NCBI RefSeq assembly: GCF_030410375.1
Contig: NZ_JAUHHE010000008.1
Span: 62,001 to 126,000, forward strand
Source: Zwartia vadi
Lineage (GTDB): Bacteria; Pseudomonadota; Gammaproteobacteria; Burkholderiales; Burkholderiaceae_B
Direction of reading: 5' to 3'
Length of the DNA stretch: 64,000 bases
The notes beneath the pieces were generated by a model that was not told where the DNA came from, made no database searches, and saw only the letters and a list, made by a program, of their open reading frames with translations. Below, piece after piece: positions 18,098-26,679 of this stretch. Each line of letters begins with the position of its first letter. Position 1 is the first letter of the stretch. Made by a program: the position numbers and the translations under genes.

Positions 18098-18877
18098 ATG
18101 CTCAAGGGTAAAGCGGCGCTGGTAACAGGTTCAAGCGGTGGGATTGGTTTGGCAATTGCACAGGAGCTGGCCGCTGCAGGGTGCCATGTCGTGATGCATG
18201 GCCTTGAAGACAACAGCACCGTGACGGAGCAACTCGCCTCCCTTCGCGCGCATGGTGTGGATGCGATCTATCTTAAAAAGGATTTGCAAAATCCTGTTGA
18301 GTCTGCGGAGTTGACGTCTCTCGCCCTTGAGCAGTTTGGTTGTATCGATATTCTGGTCAATAATGCCGTCACCCGACACTTCTCTCCCATCGAGACATTT
18401 CCTAGTGAACGATGGGATGAAGCGCTGGCCGTAAACCTGAGCGCGCCGTTCTATTTCGTCAAAACATTTTTGCCTTTGATGAGACAGGCGGGTTGGGGTC
18501 GAATCATTAACATGACTTCAGTTTACGGGTCGCGCGGCACGCCTAACCGTATCGACTATGTCACGACCAAAAGTGCCTTGATCGGAATGACTCGAGCAAT
18601 CGCTTCAGAGGTGGTCGGACAAAATATCACCTGCAATGCCCTGTGTCCGGGGTCAGTACTGACGCCCAATATAGAAAGCCGCATTCGAGCCTTGATGGAA
18701 CAGAAAAAACTGGATTGGGACACGGCAGTTCAGGAGTTTCTACAAGGAAAACAGCCAGGCGGAAAGTTAATTCCTGCAAAGCATCTTGCTGAGTTGGCAC
18801 TGTTCTTATGCACACCTGCGGGCGGGCAAATGAATGGCACGGTGCTGCCCATGGAAAACGGCTGGTTGGCACTTTAG
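18098..18877 (+). CDS. Short-chain dehydrogenase/reductase
   Basis: A 259-residue classical SDR. The cofactor motif TGSSGGIG is at residues 10-17, the NNA motif at 88-90, and the catalytic residues are S141, Y154 and K158 (YVTTK). The pattern resembles the 3-hydroxybutyrate dehydrogenase branch (CNALCPGSVLTPNIESRI). GGAAAGAT precedes the ATG. It follows the Bug receptor by 30 bases and probably shares its transcript. Oxidation of a hydroxy acid is likely, but the substrate is unknown. Confidence 0.88.
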   Translation: MLKGKAALVTGSSGGIGLAIAQELAAAGCHVVMHGLEDNSTVTEQLASLRAHGVDAIYLKKDLQNPVESAELTSLALEQFGCIDILVNNAVTRHFSPIETFPSERWDEALAVNLSAPFYFVKTFLPLMRQAGWGRIINMTSVYGSRGTPNRIDYVTTKSALIGMTRAIASEVVGQNITCNALCPGSVLTPNIESRIRALMEQKKLDWDTAVQEFLQGKQPGGKLIPAKHLAELALFLCTPAGGQMNGTVLPMENGWLAL

Positions 18878-18963
18878 CCAGACGAGAGCCCGGTCAAGGG
18901 GCGATCAAATCCTCGTGATCAGTTATTCTGCGAAAAGTGATGTTCTGATTGAGGATTTAAAAA

Positions 18964-20589
18964 ATGACCCTGACCCTTTGGCGTTGGATAGATCGCAATA
19001 TCCTTGAGCTCGGCCGGGAATTGCGCTGGTCTTATTTGCCCCCGCTCATGGTTTATATGGCTGCGGGCATCTCCAGTCTGACGGGCATAGTGGGAACATT
19101 CTTCGTCAAAGATTATCTTAATCTTTCTGTCGCTTTTTTGGCAGCCTTGAGTTTTTGGGTCGTCATTCCCTGGTCACTCAAAATGGTGTTGGGCCATTTG
19201 ATTGATTTGCTTTGGCGCTGGAAGAGGGCGTTGTTATTTTTGGGCGCAAGTCTGATTGCAGCCAGTCTATTGATCATGATCGGCCTGATTGGAAACCGCG
19301 AGGCAATGGCCGCGATCTTTCCAGTGGAAAGCTGGTATGTGGTGAGCGCCTTGCTTGCCCCCATTGGTTATGTGCTGCAGGATGCCGTTGCGGATGCCAT
19401 GACGGTTGAAGCTGTGCCACGTGTGGACGACGATGGACAGCTGATCGATCCAGAGCGCCGCAAACTGATGCACACCACCATGCAGACACTCGGTAGGGTG
19501 GCCATTATTGGTGGTTCAGTATTTGTCGCGCTCATCAATCTCTATGTTTTTGCTGGCGTGCAGCAGCTCGACGAAGCTCAAAAAGTCCAAAAATATCTTC
19601 AGGTGTATGTCATTTCGATGGCAATTCCCCTGATCTCTGTGCTGGGCGTTGTGTTGGCCTCTGCCATCCAGGCGCGGGCGCATAGGCGCTTGCTTGCCCG
19701 AGGAATAACGAAAGAACAAGCCCGGAGCCTTTTGACGGGTGACATAGAACCGACCAAGCCAAACTGGGTGATCTTGGGCGGCAGTTTGGTCTTTGTGATC
19801 TTTACCATGACCATGGGACTCGCGCAGGTGCCATACGGTCAGGAAATTATCTTTGTTGGCTCCATGGCGATCGTGACGTTTCTGATCGCCAGGCTGACGC
19901 GTGATCTTGAGCCGCAAATGCGCTCAACGCTTGTCGGGACCGCGATTGTGATTTTTGTATTTCGAGCAATCCCGAGTCCCGGACCCGGGGTGACATGGTG
20001 GATGATCGATGAGCTTAAATTCGATCAGCACTTCTTTTCCATGCTTTCTCTGATCGCGAGTACCTTGTCTTTGCTGGGCATGTTCATTTTTCGCCGCTTT
20101 ATGGCGGAACGTTCAATCGCCTATGTGGTGGGTACGTTGACCTTGTTTGGAACTTTATTGTCCTTGCCGACTATTGGTATGTATTACGGTCTACATCATT
20201 GGACAAGCGCCATGACGGGCGGTGTCGTCGATGCACGCTTCATTGCCTTGGTGGATGCCGCGTTAGAATCGCCTCTGGGACAAGTGGCGATGATTCCGAT
20301 GTTGGCCTGGATCGCGCGCTCCGCACCTGAAAATCTCAAGGCAACGTATTTTGCAGTCATGGCGTCGTTTACCAATCTGGCGTTGTCGTTGAGCCAGCTT
20401 GGGACAAAATACTTGAATCAAGTTTTCACGGTCACGCGAGAGGTGCGCAACCCTCTCACAGGCCTTGTGGAGGTCGCGGCTAACTACAGTAGTCTAGGTT
20501 CGATTTTGGCAACTTCTATCGTGATCGGTTTTACTTTGCCAATGCTTGCGATTCTATTTGTCAAACTGACCCGTTTCAGAACAGCTTAA
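18964..20589 (+). CDS. BT1-like (folate/biopterin transporter family) membrane protein
   Basis: A 541-residue protein with about twelve hydrophobic segments of major-facilitator type. Near the N-terminus, FFVKDYLNLS followed by IPWSLKMVLGHLID resembles the BT1 family signature, and QDAVADAMTVEA matches its fourth-helix acidic motif. BT1 proteins are known mainly from protists, plants and cyanobacteria as folate or pterin carriers. AmpG-like carriers are an alternative. GAGGA precedes the ATG. The stop codon lies inside an inverted repeat. Confidence 0.65.
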   Translation: MTLTLWRWIDRNILELGRELRWSYLPPLMVYMAAGISSLTGIVGTFFVKDYLNLSVAFLAALSFWVVIPWSLKMVLGHLIDLLWRWKRALLFLGASLIAASLLIMIGLIGNREAMAAIFPVESWYVVSALLAPIGYVLQDAVADAMTVEAVPRVDDDGQLIDPERRKLMHTTMQTLGRVAIIGGSVFVALINLYVFAGVQQLDEAQKVQKYLQVYVISMAIPLISVLGVVLASAIQARAHRRLLARGITKEQARSLLTGDIEPTKPNWVILGGSLVFVIFTMTMGLAQVPYGQEIIFVGSMAIVTFLIARLTRDLEPQMRSTLVGTAIVIFVFRAIPSPGPGVTWWMIDELKFDQHFFSMLSLIASTLSLLGMFIFRRFMAERSIAYVVGTLTLFGTLLSLPTIGMYYGLHHWTSAMTGGVVDARFIALVDAALESPLGQVAMIPMLAWIARSAPENLKATYFAVMASFTNLALSLSQLGTKYLNQVFTVTREVRNPLTGLVEVAANYSSLGSILATSIVIGFTLPMLAILFVKLTRFRTA

Positions 20590-20611
20590 AGCGAGCGGTT
20601 GTTTAAGCTGT
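20581..20611. terminator. Inverted repeat between convergent genes
   Basis: ACAGCTTAAA (20581-20590) and TTTAAGCTGT (20602-20611) form a perfect ten-base stem with an 11-base loop. The left arm includes the stop codon of the BT1-like gene. It separates two convergent genes and probably stops transcription from both sides, though there is no long thymine tract. Confidence 0.6.
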
Positions 20612-20622
20612 GGTGAATGAAT

Positions 20623-21516
20623 TCAGTTTTGTGCGATACGCTTGGGTGTGAGCGCTGCGAAGTCTTGCGCATAGCCGCGGAGTTTCTTTTGTAAAAATCT
20701 TTTTTGATCTGGGCTGGCGAGATTCAGGATCTCGGCTGTGGCTTGCGCCCACTCCATTCGTAATTGGTCGCGTTGAGCGCTCAACTTCGGTTCTCTGTAC
20801 TGACCCAGGCTCGCAAGATAAGTCGCAAGGGCCTGCTGAGCTTGGTTGGGTGGAGCATCGCGTTGGGCTGCAATCAGGTTCAGTAATGCCTGTTGTCTTA
20901 GTTTACGCTCTTCGTACCAGGCCGAAATGATTGGAGCGCGTGCATCGGAGACACTGATGAGAATGCTTTTTTGCTGAGTCGAGAGAGTGCCCAGCCAGTC
21001 TTCAAAGCGTTTGATGACGCGGGCATGACGTTTTTTGACATTTGCTGGACTATTTTGGTTTTTAAGATAGTCCGAAACGTATTCCTCATTACTATCATTG
21101 AATTTTGTTTGAAGTTGCTTGAGCTGTTGAGGTCCGAGCGTCACAATAAGAGGAGCAAGCTGCACAGCCGCACGTGCGCCGACGGTCTGAAGTTGTTGTT
21201 CGATCGTCTCCTGGATACCAAGGATCTCGGTTGCAGAAAAAGGCTGGGAACTCGCTAGGCGCGTCGCCCATTGGTTCAGTGTGGTCGTATAGCGGGGGAG
21301 TGCTTGATCATGCCAGGCAGCAAACGTGGCAAGCTCCTGATCCAGCAGCGCTTGCTGTGATTCATCTAGATTCAGGTATGTATTCATGCGATAGGCGATC
21401 AGTCCTGGCGCATAGTTGTACGCGAGTTGCAGTGAACTGCAAGCGGTGAGGGTCAGGATCGTCAGCGCGACAAGACTCGATTTAAGCAGTCGCATCAGGG
21501 AATTTGAGGCACGCAT
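20623..21516 (-). CDS. DUF6279-like lipoprotein
   Basis: A 297-residue predicted lipoprotein: the lipobox LTAC places the lipidated cysteine at residue 26. The rest is mostly helical and rich in glutamine and leucine, with SSLQLAYNYAPGLIAYRMNTYL (ends SSLQLAY and MNTYL) right after the lipobox. This start and the following LDESQQALLDQEL resemble DUF6279 proteins of beta- and gammaproteobacteria, whose function is unknown. It is transcribed alone, with a divergent hydrolase gene upstream. Confidence 0.75.
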   Translation of the reverse strand: MRASNSLMRLLKSSLVALTILTLTACSSLQLAYNYAPGLIAYRMNTYLNLDESQQALLDQELATFAAWHDQALPRYTTTLNQWATRLASSQPFSATEILGIQETIEQQLQTVGARAAVQLAPLIVTLGPQQLKQLQTKFNDSNEEYVSDYLKNQNSPANVKKRHARVIKRFEDWLGTLSTQQKSILISVSDARAPIISAWYEERKLRQQALLNLIAAQRDAPPNQAQQALATYLASLGQYREPKLSAQRDQLRMEWAQATAEILNLASPDQKRFLQKKLRGYAQDFAALTPKRIAQN

Positions 21517-21605
21517 GATTGTTGCCAGTTAGTATTTGCAATGAACTTTCATTTTGCCACCGAATAGTGTTTTTTCGACGGATAACAGGGATCGGAGACG
21601 GTGAT

Positions 21606-22532
21606 ATGGACGCGTTTTATGCGGATCATTTTGTTTTACCCTTGCCAGAGGGGCATCGTTTCCCGATGTCTAAGTATCGCTTGCTTCGAGATGGTATTGC
21701 AGGCGCTCCAGGGTTGCGGTTATGCGAGGCACCCGCTGCTACCGACACTCAGTTACTCTTGGCGCACGATCCCGTCTATGTCCAAAAAGTTCTGAATGGC
21801 ACCCTTGAGCCCAAGGAGCAACGAGAAATCGGCTTTCCATGGACGTCGGAAATGGTTGAGAGATCCAGGCGCTCTGTCGGCGCGACGATCGCCGCCTGTC
21901 AGTCCGCGTTGCGAGACGGTATCTCCGTCAATCTTGCCGGCGGAACGCATCACGCTTATCGGGACAAAGGAAGTGGCTTTTGTGTGTTTAACGACGCTGC
22001 AGTCGCGGCGCGCTTCATGCAACGTCAATCTGCATCAGATCTCGCTGTGGCCATCATTGATCTCGATGTTCACCAAGGTAATGGGACGGCTGCTATTTTC
22101 AAAAATGACCCGACCGTTTTCACCTTATCGTTACACGGCGATAAAAATTTTCCTTTTAGAAAAGAGCCAAGTGATTTGGATGTTCCTTTGGCGGATGGCG
22201 TGTCGGATGAGGCGTATCTGGAGGCTCTTGTGGATGCGCTGGCGCAGTTGGATAAGCTTTTCGAGCCCCAATTGCTTATTTATCTCGCCGGGGCTGATCC
22301 ACATGAAGGCGACAGACTCGGTCGTCTGAAGTTGACAAATGCAGGCATGCTTGCACGCGACAGGATAGTTTTTGAGCATGCAAGACGCTTGAATGTACCT
22401 ATCGCGCTATCAATGGCCGGAGGGTATGGCGTTGATATTGAAACGACTGTCGCCGTTCATCGTCAGACTGTTATCGAAGCGCTCCACTATAGTCAGTCTC
22501 TCAAAAGAGTTCCATTTGTAACTGCCTCTTGA
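21606..22532 (+). CDS. Histone-deacetylase superfamily hydrolase (HDAC11-like)
   Basis: A 308-residue zinc hydrolase of the arginase/deacetylase fold. The tandem histidines H115-H116 (GGTHHAY), the zinc ligands D154 and H156 ([10 protein letters not shown]) and D231 (GADPHEGD) are all present, so it should be catalytically intact. The bacterial members resemble eukaryotic class IV deacetylase and act on acetylated or acylated amines; native substrates are mostly unknown. I chose the ATG at 21606, where the family homology begins ([20 protein letters not shown]). Confidence 0.88.
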   Translation: MDAFYADHFVLPLPEGHRFPMSKYRLLRDGIAGAPGLRLCEAPAATDTQLLLAHDPVYVQKVLNGTLEPKEQREIGFPWTSEMVERSRRSVGATIAACQSALRDGISVNLAGGTHHAYRDKGSGFCVFNDAAVAARFMQRQSASDLAVAIIDLDVHQGNGTAAIFKNDPTVFTLSLHGDKNFPFRKEPSDLDVPLADGVSDEAYLEALVDALAQLDKLFEPQLLIYLAGADPHEGDRLGRLKLTNAGMLARDRIVFEHARRLNVPIALSMAGGYGVDIETTVAVHRQTVIEALHYSQSLKRVPFVTAS

Positions 22533-22645
22533 TCTTCATCAATGTGTTTTTGAATTGAACGGAGTTAGAATCAATAAAGGTAGTTACCAAAGTAGCTGCT
22601 TTTGGATAGCGTCTTTCTTATCAATAACTTCAAGGAACACACTTC

Positions 22646-23146
22646 ATGGCTCACACACTTCAACAATTTGCTAGTCAATGTCATGATCTGTTGAAAACAT
22701 ATCCAGGTCCAGTCGGTCGTCAAAAGGTTGCGGATCTTTTAAAAGAGATTTTGGTGGATAAACAGTTTGTTGAGGCGAATCTTGGTTCGAATGTCGGTGA
22801 GCGAGAAGTGATTTACGAAGATCCTGAGTTGGGGTTCTGTATCGTGGCTCATAATTATCAGGGTGCTAAAAGCTCAACGCCACATGATCACGCGCACTCT
22901 TGGGCGATTTATGGTCAAGCGCGAGGTGAAACTGAAATGCGCGATTATGCATTGATCGAGCCAGCAACGGCCGACAGGCCTGGCAAAGTCAAGCAAACAA
23001 AAACCTATAAGCTCACTCCCGGAGTGGCCCATGTCTATAACGAGGGTGATTTGCATGCGCCAGAGCGGACTGCTTCTACGAGTCTGATTCGCATCGAAGG
23101 CACTAACATGGCAAAGGTCAAACGCGCGGCTTACGAAATCGTTTGA
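22646..23146 (+). CDS. Cupin-fold protein, cysteine-dioxygenase-like
   Basis: A 166-residue small protein with a double-stranded beta-helix signature. The metal-binding motif is TPHDHAHSWAIYGQARGETE (H80, H82, H84, with E96) and a later histidine lies in GVAHVYNEGDLH. This resembles the predicted metal-dependent cupins related to cysteine dioxygenase. No enzyme function is assigned. It is followed by a strong terminator at 23178-23213. Confidence 0.7.
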   Translation: MAHTLQQFASQCHDLLKTYPGPVGRQKVADLLKEILVDKQFVEANLGSNVGEREVIYEDPELGFCIVAHNYQGAKSSTPHDHAHSWAIYGQARGETEMRDYALIEPATADRPGKVKQTKTYKLTPGVAHVYNEGDLHAPERTASTSLIRIEGTNMAKVKRAAYEIV

Positions 23147-23177
23147 GCAACTATCTAGGAAAATTTACTTCAAATGT

Positions 23178-23213
23178 AAGCCACCAGAGACGGCGTGTCT
23201 CTGGTGGCTTTTT
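23178..23213 (+). terminator. Strong intrinsic terminator
   Basis: AAGCCACCAGAGAC (23178-23191) and GTCTCTGGTGGCTT (23197-23210) form a perfect 14-base stem with a five-base loop, followed by a thymine run. It lies between the cupin gene and the convergent TAXI receptor gene and may serve both, though the plus-strand thymine tract is the better one. Confidence 0.92.
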
Positions 23214-23237
23214 AAAGAAAACTCATCGAATGTGAGT

Positions 23238-24191
23238 TTATAGAGCGCCAACTTCTTTGAAGTACTTCACTGCACCGGGATGCATAGGGATCCCTGCATC
23301 TGCCGCCATCATTTTGGGAGTGAGTTCGCCAATCGCTTTGTTCACGGCAGCCATAGCTGGAATGTTTTGAGCCATGGTCTTGACCATGTTGTAGACGACT
23401 GCCTCAGGCATATCGCAACGAACGATCAAATGTGTTTGATAGCCGATGACCGGGACGTCCTTGTCCTGCTTGGGGTATGTGCCAGCTTTGATAATGAGTT
23501 TGCTGTAGCCAGCATTCATCTTGCGCATACCTTCCATGGTTTTGTCATCGACAGGTACAAGTTTGATATCACGCCCGCTCGCAAGATCCATCACGGCCGA
23601 AGCGGGTGCAGTCGTACCAAGCGTAAAGACATCCACATGTCCGTCTTTCATCATAGACACGGCATCGGTATAGCTCGCTTGGAAATTCATGCGCGCGAGA
23701 CCGCTGTAGTCAAAGCCATTGAGCTTGAGCACGGCGGCGGTGATAGCCTCCGCGGTGTTTCCTTTAGACTGGGCAACCAGACGTTTTCCTTTGATATCGG
23801 CATAGGAGTTGATATTTGAGGAGTTGGTCGCAACCACCTGGAAGTACTGGGGATAAATGTTTGCCATCTGGCACACATTGCTTGTTTTCTGTTTAAAAGG
23901 TGGAACGCCCATTGCTCCATCCACCGCGCTGCTCGAGTTTGAGAAGCCGATCTGTGCTTTGCCTTGTTCAACACCAATGACGTTGGCGACGCCCGCACCG
24001 GGTTGTGCTGTGATTTGAAGGCCAGGAATCGCTTTTTCCCACATGCCTTTGAGCGCGCCGCCCAGGGGTACCCAAACGCCGCCCTGAGGACCAGTCATCA
24101 GCGTGACTTGTTGGGCGGAGGCCGGGGCTGCGGCGAGCAGGGCGGCGCCCAGCGCCGCGGCTGACAGTGCGAATTTTGCGGTTTGTTTCAT
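23238..24191 (-). CDS. TAXI-type TRAP transporter receptor
   Basis: A 317-residue exported receptor with a signal peptide ending ASA (residue 26). VTLMTGPQGGVWVPLGGAL and the later VGVEQGKAQIGFSNSS-like segment are the TAXI family pattern; the family binds dicarboxylates or amino acids such as glutamate. TAXI receptors work with a fused TRAP membrane subunit, but none is adjacent. The only candidate here is the fused permease 16 kb away at 39879-41771. The neighbour upstream is a potassium channel gene in the same direction, 241 bases away. Confidence 0.9.
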   Translation of the reverse strand: MKQTAKFALSAAALGAALLAAAPASAQQVTLMTGPQGGVWVPLGGALKGMWEKAIPGLQITAQPGAGVANVIGVEQGKAQIGFSNSSSAVDGAMGVPPFKQKTSNVCQMANIYPQYFQVVATNSSNINSYADIKGKRLVAQSKGNTAEAITAAVLKLNGFDYSGLARMNFQASYTDAVSMMKDGHVDVFTLGTTAPASAVMDLASGRDIKLVPVDDKTMEGMRKMNAGYSKLIIKAGTYPKQDKDVPVIGYQTHLIVRCDMPEAVVYNMVKTMAQNIPAMAAVNKAIGELTPKMMAADAGIPMHPGAVKYFKEVGAL

Positions 24192-24432
24192 GACATCTCC
24201 GAATAATTATGCTTAAAAGACGGTTGGAATGATCGTGTGATCAGTGTCACCAAGCGTATTGTTGAGGCGATCTGTCAAAAGCTAGACCGTTAATTGATTT
24301 TATACACCAGAGTGCTAATGGTGAATAAGCCAAAACCCAGCCCTTTGAAGGGTCAAGCAGCTGAAAAGGCAAAATTTCTGTCAAACATCAGGGTTAACCA
24401 TGAAAAATAACTTTGACATAGGAACGCAATCA

Positions 24433-25620
24433 TTATTCGGTCTTTTTATTTTCGTTAAAAAACAATTGCATGATCGTACTTTCATCGATGACCTCCCCAG
24501 CGAGCGTGCGGGTCAAAATTTCACTCCCCAACCGTTGTGGTGAAAAGATGATGTCGGGGCGAACGCGCTGAATTTTTGATAGATGCGCAGAATCATTGAC
24601 TACGCAAACGGTCTTGACCGGACTCTCTCCCAAAAGTTCTTTTGCTGTCAAAATGATGAAAGCGTTTTCAGCATCATCTTCTTTTAAGGCTAATAAATAT
24701 AGGGCTTGCGGTAAACAAGCTTCTTTCAGTACCTCGAGAGTGGTGGGATCTCCAATCAGTACATCAGTATGTTCTGGGTAATGATGATTGCCGCCGGGAA
24801 AATCGATCGCTGTCACATTATGTCCGCGCTTGATCAGGCCTGCCACGACATTCATGGCGAGGGGCGTGGCACCACAGACGATGACATGATTTTTTCTCAT
24901 GGATAGCAAGGCCTTCTTTTGAATGAATTTTCTGAGATTACCGCCAATAACTGGACCTGCTAATGCGCTGATCGACGTTGCGAAAACAGTGATACCAAAA
25001 ATGACAATTGAGACTACAAACAGACGCGCGGTCGGCTCAACTGGCAAAATGTCGCCATAGCCGACTGTTGCCATCGTGATCACGGAAAAGTAAAAAGCGG
25101 AAACCAGATCTTCGATAGGTGGCTTGAACTGGTCGCCAAGATAAAGTGTTCCGAAAACAGAATAAAACAACAGCCAACTCACGCTGACAATCGTGTACAT
25201 ACTGCTTGCGGCAAAGCTTGAGCGACCAAAGACCTGCCAGTGCCTGATCATTAACACAAACAACACGACGTTTAAAGCCATCACGCTCAGATGGTCGCGC
25301 GAAGTGTAAAGGTCGATGAGCAGTGCAAAAAAAAGCAAAAACAGAGAGAGTACCCAGGCGATTCGTGCGCGCCAGAGTAGGCCAACCGACATGATCATCA
25401 TGCCCAGACCCAGCGCCAGTCTCGGCAACTCTATCAAGCCGACCGTGTCGATAATATCTTGCCAGCTTTCGTTCAGCAGCCAACCATGATGCTCGGAGGC
25501 GATGATGCGCTTGGCGAGAGGCCAGATAAACATCCACGCATAAATGAAAACAAGGATTCCCAGCCATAAATTGGCCGGGAACAATTTGTTGAATTTTTGC
25601 GCGTGATGTTTTTTTAGCAC
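24433..25620 (-). CDS. Potassium channel with RCK/TrkA-N domain (Kch-like)
   Basis: A 395-residue protein. Several N-terminal membrane segments lead to a pore loop with the potassium selectivity filter TVGYGD at residues 185-190. After the last helix comes a cytoplasmic Rossmann-type RCK domain (KNHVIVCGATPLAMNVVAGL). The glycine-rich nucleotide turn is replaced by CGATPLA, which may mean altered ligand binding. The start is 39 bases downstream of the ABC receptor gene at 25660, so the two could be co-transcribed. Confidence 0.88.
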   Translation of the reverse strand: MLKKHHAQKFNKLFPANLWLGILVFIYAWMFIWPLAKRIIASEHHGWLLNESWQDIIDTVGLIELPRLALGLGMMIMSVGLLWRARIAWVLSLFLLFFALLIDLYTSRDHLSVMALNVVLFVLMIRHWQVFGRSSFAASSMYTIVSVSWLLFYSVFGTLYLGDQFKPPIEDLVSAFYFSVITMATVGYGDILPVEPTARLFVVSIVIFGITVFATSISALAGPVIGGNLRKFIQKKALLSMRKNHVIVCGATPLAMNVVAGLIKRGHNVTAIDFPGGNHHYPEHTDVLIGDPTTLEVLKEACLPQALYLLALKEDDAENAFIILTAKELLGESPVKTVCVVNDSAHLSKIQRVRPDIIFSPQRLGSEILTRTLAGEVIDESTIMQLFFNENKKTE

Positions 25621-25659
25621 GTGAGAATCAGGTCAGCCGTGAGGATTGATAGCGGCGTA

Positions 25660-26664
25660 TTATTTACCCGCACTCTTAAGCGCTTCCTTCCACAAATCAA
25701 TCACCATCTTGTAGTCCGCGGCTGCTTTGGCGGGATCCGTCCCAACCACCTTGATGTTGCTCAGGTTGGGAAGTTTGGTGAGTTTGGCAACATCGATGTC
25801 GGAGCGTGTCGGACGACGAAAGTTTTGTGTGAGTTCGGCTTCCTGGACTTCTTTGGAAAGCAGGATGTCGTAAAGCTGTTGTGCAGCGGCTGCGCCATTC
25901 TTGGGATTTTTAATGATGGCAACAGCTTCTGGTGCGACAAAGGCACCCTCTTGCGGATAGACCAGCTCGATTTCCTTTTGTCCGCCTGCGACATAAGAGT
26001 AGGCTGCGTATTCCATTGTGATGCCAATTGGATACTCACCATTGGCGACACCTTTGTAGACTTGCGCGGAGCTTTTGGAAATCACGACGTTTGCGGCCAG
26101 TTTTTTCAAGCCTTCTGCGCCAAAGAGTTGATATATACCGTAGACCTGATCATAGGCGCTACCAGAAGTAGCAGGGTCGCCCATGATGATTTTGTTTTTC
26201 CAGGCAGGCGCGAACAAATCAGCCCAGCTTTTCGGCGCAGGAGTGCCTTTGAGCTGTTTATTATTGACCATGACAATCATCACGTGCGCATTGGATCCGA
26301 CCCACAAATTGTCGGGACCTTTGAACTGCGGCGCAATGTCCTTTGCTTGAGGTGAGTCATAGGCCTGGAAATTTTGACGAAAGGCGGCCATCGTGCCAAA
26401 GCCCGCACCCCAGACAACATCACCGAGAGGATTTTTTGCCTCGGCTTCGATACGTTTCATCAGGGCACCTGTACCGGATGTCACTTTTTGAATATTGAGT
26501 CCCGGTGCTGTTTTTTTGGCAACATCTGTCGCGGTGTCGATGACTTGAACATTATTGGAGGTATACATCACCGCATTGTTGGCCAAGGCGGCAGAAGCCG
26601 TAAATATTGCAAGGGCGCCGAGGGCGGTTGGCGCCAGGCGACGAATGAATGCTGAGTGGGTCAT
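25660..26664 (-). CDS. FbpA/AfuA-like ABC substrate-binding protein
   Basis: A 334-residue exported receptor with a signal peptide ending ALA near residue 28. The segment IIMGDPATSGSAYDQVYGIY is the core of the family that binds iron(III), 2-aminoethylphosphonate or sugar phosphates. The DPATSGSA loop fits a phosphate or phosphonate ligand at least as well as iron. CCGGAG precedes the ATG. The gene is the third of an ATPase-permease-receptor operon, the reverse of the order at 1-3351. Confidence 0.85.
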   Translation of the reverse strand: MTHSAFIRRLAPTALGALAIFTASAALANNAVMYTSNNVQVIDTATDVAKKTAPGLNIQKVTSGTGALMKRIEAEAKNPLGDVVWGAGFGTMAAFRQNFQAYDSPQAKDIAPQFKGPDNLWVGSNAHVMIVMVNNKQLKGTPAPKSWADLFAPAWKNKIIMGDPATSGSAYDQVYGIYQLFGAEGLKKLAANVVISKSSAQVYKGVANGEYPIGITMEYAAYSYVAGGQKEIELVYPQEGAFVAPEAVAIIKNPKNGAAAAQQLYDILLSKEVQEAELTQNFRRPTRSDIDVAKLTKLPNLSNIKVVGTDPAKAAADYKMVIDLWKEALKSAGK

Positions 26665-26679
26665 TTTTTAACTCCGGAT

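Noticed and set aside
24192..24432. Possible tRNA or small gene between the TAXI receptor and the potassium channel
   Set aside because: No T-arm or acceptor pattern and no usable open frame; only a short CCCTTTGAAGGG hairpin is visible.
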